Assembly: GCA_034408875.1 (NCBI GenBank)
Contig: JAWXCJ010000182.1
Location: 1 to 9,324 of the forward strand
Direction: 5' to 3'
Length of the DNA: 9,324 bases
Source of the DNA: JANNHK01 sp034408875
GTDB taxonomy: Bacteria; Actinomycetota; Acidimicrobiia; IMCC26256; PALSA-610
Below the pieces are notes generated by a model. It did no database searches, was not told where the DNA came from, and saw nothing but the letters and a program-made list of their open reading frames with translations. Shown in pieces: positions 6,420 to 9,324 of this stretch. The translations under genes and the position numbers were made by a program. The first letter of the stretch is position 1, and each line of letters starts with the position of its first letter.

Positions 6420-7456
6420 CCGAGGACCAGCTCGGCGATCTGGCGCAGTTGCGGTACGCCGCCCGACACCAGCAGTGTCGTCACCACGGACTCGCGCCAC
6501 ATCTCGAGGTCGTCGCGGATCTTCGCCACGGGGCCGATCAGCGCGGTGTCTTCGACGAGTTGGGTCGGCACGGCCGCGACCGCCTCGGCTTTCTTCCCGT
6601 CGAGATAGAGGTCCTGGATCTGTTTCGCTTCCTTCTCGTAACCCATGCGCGCGAACACGTCGTTGTGGAAGTTCTGGTCGCGTGCACCCATGCCGCCGAT
6701 GTACAGCGCGAGCATCGGCCGGTACGCGTCGGCCGCGGCCTCGACGTCGTCGTCGACGATGACAGGCACGATGCACGCGACCTCGAACTCATCCGGCGTG
6801 TGACGCGCGGTCGGACGCGAGAACCCCTCGTCGAGCGCGGCACGGTAGAACCCGTCGACGCGGGGTCCGTAGAACAGCGCGATCCAGCCGTCGGCGATCT
6901 CGGCGGTGAGCGCGACGTTCTTCGGGCCCTCCGACGCGAGGTAGATCGGGAGATCGGCGCGCAACGGGTGCGTGATCGACTTGAGCGGCTTGCCGAGACC
7001 GGTGCCGCCGCGCACGGGCATCTGGTAGTGCTTGCCCTCGTAGTCGACCGGCGCTTCGCGCGCGAGGATCTGGCGGATGATCTCGACGTATTCGCGCGTG
7101 CGGGCCAGCGGCTTGGAGTAGAGATCGCCGTACCACCCCTCGGCCACCTGCGGGCCCGACGCACCCAGCCCGAGGATGAAGCGTCCCCCGGAAAGGTGGT
7201 CCATCGTCAGCGCGGCCATCGCGGTCGCGGCGGGTGAACGCGCGGACAGCTGACAGATCGACGTGCCGAGCTTCAACGTTTCGGTTGCCGCACCCCACCA
7301 CGCGAGCGGCGTGAGCGCGTCGGAGCCGTACGCCTCGGCGGTCCAGCACGAGTCGAAGCCGAGCCGCTCCGCCTCCCGCAACGCCTCCGGCACGTTCGCC
7401 GGCGGCTGCGCACCCCAGTACCCGATCGTGTACCCGAGCTTCAGCTCCTTGGTCAT
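6416..7456 (-). CDS. LLM-class (luciferase-like) F420-dependent oxidoreductase
   Basis: A 346-residue TIM-barrel oxidoreductase of the bacterial luciferase-like family; actinobacterial relatives with this pattern use coenzyme F420 rather than FMN. Recognisable blocks are LGYTIGYWG (7-15), EAERLGFDSCWTAEAYG (28-44), SARSPAATAMAALTMDHLSG (71-90) with GGRFILGLGASGPQ (90-103), and IYLASEGPKN with AEIADGW (171-191). Length is normal for the family. The start ATG at 7456 overlaps the thioesterase stop (ATGA), with AGGA at 7468-7465 as ribosome binding site eight bases away. Its own stop overlaps the start of the DUF480-aldehyde dehydrogenase gene. It is thus the middle gene of a tightly coupled trio. 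Cofactor choice and substrate are inferred from the family, not shown. Confidence 0.92.
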   Translation of the reverse strand: MTKELKLGYTIGYWGAQPPANVPEALREAERLGFDSCWTAEAYGSDALTPLAWWGAATETLKLGTSICQLSARSPAATAMAALTMDHLSGGRFILGLGASGPQVAEGWYGDLYSKPLARTREYVEIIRQILAREAPVDYEGKHYQMPVRGGTGLGKPLKSITHPLRADLPIYLASEGPKNVALTAEIADGWIALFYGPRVDGFYRAALDEGFSRPTARHTPDEFEVACIVPVIVDDDVEAAADAYRPMLALYIGGMGARDQNFHNDVFARMGYEKEAKQIQDLYLDGKKAEAVAAVPTQLVEDTALIGPVAKIRDDLEMWRESVVTTLLVSGGVPQLRQIAELVLG

Positions 7457-8181
7457 GTTGTGGATCCTACGAGCGCGGACGCCCGCACGTCATCGCCGAC
7501 GAAAAACCAGATCGCGAACCCGCCTTCGTGTTCGGCGGTGTGCAGTTCCACCACGTCGCCGGCGTCGAGCCCGCCTCTGAACTCCATCTCGGCCCACGCG
7601 ACTCGGGTCTGCGCCCGGCGCACAAGTTCCTCCTCGGCGGCGGCCCAGTACGCCGTGTTGTTGACGTGGCCGAGCATGTCGATATCTGTTGCTCGCAACG
7701 GCCAGACCGACCGCGGCGCCGCGCCGGGCGCGGGCCCGTGGCTCAGTCGTGCCGACACGCGTCGGCCCGCCGCGGCCTCGCCCCACACCGCGTCGAATCC
7801 GGGCGGGATCGGCGCCGGCGCGAAGGTCGCGGGGTCGAGGTGGGCCCACAGTGTCGCGGCCGACACGACGACGTCACCGTCGAGGGCCAGGTCGGTGCGA
7901 CGCTCGGCCCAGCGCGGCCCGACGCCGCTGCACCAGGTCGACAGCGCGAGCACCGACCGGAACTTCGGTGCCCGCTCGATGCGCAGCGCCAACCGCCGCA
8001 TCACCCAGATACCGGTCTCGACATCGGCAGTCGTCGAGTCCTCGTCGCCGACGTCTTGGATGAAGCGTGCGAGTGCGTCGAGCCGCGCTCGACCGTCGGG
8101 GCGCACGTCGGCCGCGCCGACACTGCGATCGAGGCTCGTCACCCGACCGCGTCCGGGGCGGGGCGTCAACTCGGTGAGCAC
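7453..8181 (-). CDS. acyl-ACP thioesterase-like double hotdog protein
   Basis: A 242-residue protein resembling the FatA/FatB-type acyl-ACP thioesterases, which release free fatty acids from acyl carrier protein. The N-terminal hotdog half includes ARLDALARFIQDVGDED (32-48), WVMRRLALRIER (59-70) and the STWCSGVGPRWAERR region (81-95). The C-terminal half carries DIDMLGHVNNTAYWAAAEEE (166-185), the family's D-x-x-x-H-V-N-N core (D168, H172, N174, N175). Relative to plant enzymes, the asparagine two residues after the aspartate is L170, and the acidic residue expected after the EFR-like strand is absent (EFRGGLDAG, 200-208), so its chemistry may differ. Start is GTG at 8181 with no good ribosome binding site, which suits a leaderless message; an in-frame GTG 13 codons later is an alternative. 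First gene of a three-gene operon. Confidence 0.82.
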   Translation of the reverse strand: MLTELTPRPGRGRVTSLDRSVGAADVRPDGRARLDALARFIQDVGDEDSTTADVETGIWVMRRLALRIERAPKFRSVLALSTWCSGVGPRWAERRTDLALDGDVVVSAATLWAHLDPATFAPAPIPPGFDAVWGEAAAGRRVSARLSHGPAPGAAPRSVWPLRATDIDMLGHVNNTAYWAAAEEELVRRAQTRVAWAEMEFRGGLDAGDVVELHTAEHEGGFAIWFFVGDDVRASALVGSTT

Positions 8182-8187
8182 GCTCGG

Positions 8188-8203
8188 ACGCTACCGGTAG
8201 CCT
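8188..8203. promoter_or_regulatory. divergent promoter/operator candidate centred on a 12-base palindrome
   Basis: The gap between the two divergent start codons is only 30 bases and is centred on the perfect palindrome GCTACCGGTAGC (8190-8201). On the plus strand TAGCCT (8198-8203) fits the TANNNT -10 box and ends eight bases before ATG 8212. On the minus strand TAGCGT (8193-8188) ends six bases before GTG 8181. Both spacings suit leaderless transcripts. Both candidate -10 boxes include an arm of the palindrome, so a dimeric regulator bound there would cover both. The -35 regions would lie inside the opposite gene or leader and are weak. Confidence 0.4.
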
Positions 8204-8211
8204 CGATCTTC

Positions 8212-8895
8212 ATGGCCGAAACACCGCCTGAAGGCTTCCGCCAGCACCGGTTCACCCCCACGCCCGACGCGACGACCTTGTTGCTCGTCCGCCACGGCGA
8301 GTCGGCGCCCGCGCACCCTGACCGTCCGTTCCCGCTGCGCGACGGGCACGGCGACCCGCCCCTCGATCCCGTCGGCGAGCAGCAAGCGGTGCTACTCGCG
8401 GATCGGCTCCAGAGCGAACGGGTCGACGCGATCTACGTGACGACGTTGCAGCGTACGCACCAGACCGCGGCGCCGCTTGCCGAACGGATCGGCATCGCGC
8501 CGGTCGAGGAACCCGATCTGCGGGAGGTGTTCCTCGGCGACTGGGAAGGGGGCGAGTTCCGCGTACGCGCCGCGGCGGGCGATCCGATCTTCGCCCAGAT
8601 CTTCACGCAGGAACGGTGGGATGTCATTCCCAACGGCGAGGCGCAGGACACGTTCGACGAACGCACCTGGCGCGGGTTGCAGCGCATCATCGACGCGCAC
8701 CGCGGCGGACGCGTCATGGCCGTCGCGCACGGCGGTGTGATCGGACAGCTCCTGCACCGCATCACCGGTTCGCGTCGGTTCGCGTTCTCCGGCGCCGACA
8801 ACGCGTCGATCAGCGAGATCGTCGCCGCGCCCGACCGCATCGTGTTGCGCACGTACAACGACGTGTCACACCTCCTGCCCTTGCTCTCGGGCTAA
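8212..8895 (+). CDS. histidine phosphatase family protein (phosphoglycerate mutase-like)
   Basis: A 227-residue member of the histidine phosphatase (branch 1, phosphoglycerate mutase-like) superfamily; the catalytic histidine is transiently phosphorylated while a phosphate ester is cleaved or moved. Motifs in order are LLLVRHGES with catalytic H28, LDPVGEQQA (51-59), TTLQRTHQTA with phosphate-binding R81, LREVFLGDWEG with the likely proton donor E105, and VAHGGVIGQLL with the second histidine H173. The set is complete. The sequence points to a broad-specificity phosphatase rather than glycolytic mutase, but the substrate is unknown. The ATG at 8212 probably starts a leaderless message. It is divergent from the thioesterase operon, and its last 30 bases overlap the poly-gamma-glutamate hydrolase-like gene tail-to-tail. 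Confidence 0.92.
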   Translation: MAETPPEGFRQHRFTPTPDATTLLLVRHGESAPAHPDRPFPLRDGHGDPPLDPVGEQQAVLLADRLQSERVDAIYVTTLQRTHQTAAPLAERIGIAPVEEPDLREVFLGDWEGGEFRVRAAAGDPIFAQIFTQERWDVIPNGEAQDTFDERTWRGLQRIIDAHRGGRVMAVAHGGVIGQLLHRITGSRRFAFSGADNASISEIVAAPDRIVLRTYNDVSHLLPLLSG

Positions 8896-9324
8896 CGCCG
8901 CCAGCGCGCCCGTGAGCGCGTCGACGTCGGGATGCCTGCGGATGCGTGGTGGCAGTTCGATCTGCACGCCGCCGTTGCGGGCCCGGTTGACCGGGTTCCT
9001 CGGATGTAGGCCCCGCAAGTGGGCCGGGATGCGGTCGACGTCGTCGATCCACCGGTAGTGCGGCAGCGCGCCGCCGAGTGTCCCGGCCGCGTGGGCGGCG
9101 AGGTCGCGGTTCGAGCCGCCGAGCAGCGCCGTGATCCAGCGGTCGTCGTCGCCGCGCAGTCCACCGAACCCGTGGATCGAGATCACCACGTCGACGTGGC
9201 CGAGGAAGCGGGCCAGACCGGCAGAGTGTTCGGGGTCGTACCGATGCGACGGGATGTGCCAGTGCAGGTCATCGGGTTGCACGACCGCGTACAGCGACGC
9301 GTCGGCGGCCGCGGCCGCGGCCGC
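8866..9324 (-). CDS. poly-gamma-glutamate hydrolase family protein, C-terminal part (5' end outside window)
   Basis: Partial gene: the frame is open from the right edge to the TGA at 8868-8866, about 152 residues. It resembles the phage/Bacillus poly-gamma-glutamate hydrolase (DUF867, PghP) family of zinc-dependent, carboxypeptidase-like enzymes. The matching blocks are LHWHIPSHRYDPEHSAG, VVISIHGFGG (the histidine codon at 9174-9172 is the expected later zinc ligand), LLGGSNRDL, and NPVNRARNGGVQIELPPRIR (glutamate codon 8958-8956, the likely catalytic acid). The usual N-terminal HGG..E zinc-binding block would lie beyond the window. A run of alanine codons stands at the cut edge, just before DASLYAVVQPDDLHW. 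The tail overlaps the end of the histidine phosphatase gene by 30 bases on the opposite strand. True substrate in this organism is unknown. Confidence 0.82.
   Translation of the reverse strand, partial: AAAAAAADASLYAVVQPDDLHWHIPSHRYDPEHSAGLARFLGHVDVVISIHGFGGLRGDDDRWITALLGGSNRDLAAHAAGTLGGALPHYRWIDDVDRIPAHLRGLHPRNPVNRARNGGVQIELPPRIRRHPDVDALTGALAALAREQGQEV
9304..9324. repeat. GCGGCC-unit tandem repeat at window edge
   Basis: Three overlapping copies of GCGGCCGC end the window exactly. On the minus strand they encode a run of seven alanines in the poly-gamma-glutamate hydrolase-like gene. The repeat may continue outside; its position at the very end could reflect an assembly break. Confidence 0.7.

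Noticed and set aside
6420..6776. 119-codon N-terminal extension of the DUF480-aldehyde dehydrogenase frame
   Set aside because: It is Arg-rich shadow of the LLM oxidoreductase gene; the DUF480 family begins precisely at the ATG at 6419.

Overview
This is a very GC-rich bacterial segment with GTG starts, many four-base ATGA gene overlaps, an F420-type luciferase-like oxidoreductase and TANNNT-type -10 candidates placed almost directly against start codons. Together these suggest a high-GC actinobacterium. Acidimicrobiia (the Ilumatobacter-like group) is my best guess, but it rests on overall style rather than a marker gene. The window is densely coding: eight complete genes and two partial ones, with no tRNA, rRNA, insertion sequence or CRISPR array that I can see.

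Left part (1-3344). The C-terminal end of a VIT1/CCC1-type metal transporter runs into the window and converges with a gamma-class carbonic anhydrase-like hexapeptide-repeat protein on the minus strand. Divergent from the latter is a two-gene operon: a phytanoyl-CoA dioxygenase-like Fe(II)/2-oxoglutarate oxygenase coupled by ATGA to a type B carboxylesterase.

Middle (3345-4421). A 114-base gap holds a candidate promoter of the sigma-28 (FliA/WhiG) type. Behind it lies an unusual membrane-anchored regulator-like protein: an N-terminal helix-turn-helix, one transmembrane helix, then an outward Pro/Ala-rich stalk. Its layout recalls RodZ, but I do not recognise the family.

Right part (4422-9324). 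On the minus strand three genes are joined head-to-tail by ATGA overlaps: an acyl-ACP-thioesterase-like double hotdog protein, an LLM-class (luciferase-like, probably F420-dependent) oxidoreductase, and a single 665-residue ORF that fuses a complete YceH/DUF480 winged-helix domain to a complete aldehyde dehydrogenase. This fusion is the most unusual gene in the window. Thioesterase, luciferase-like enzyme and aldehyde dehydrogenase in one operon suggests fatty acyl or aldehyde metabolism. Divergent from it, across only 30 bases centred on a perfect 12-base palindrome, is a histidine-phosphatase-family gene. That gene overlaps tail-to-tail with a partial poly-gamma-glutamate hydrolase family gene running off the right edge.
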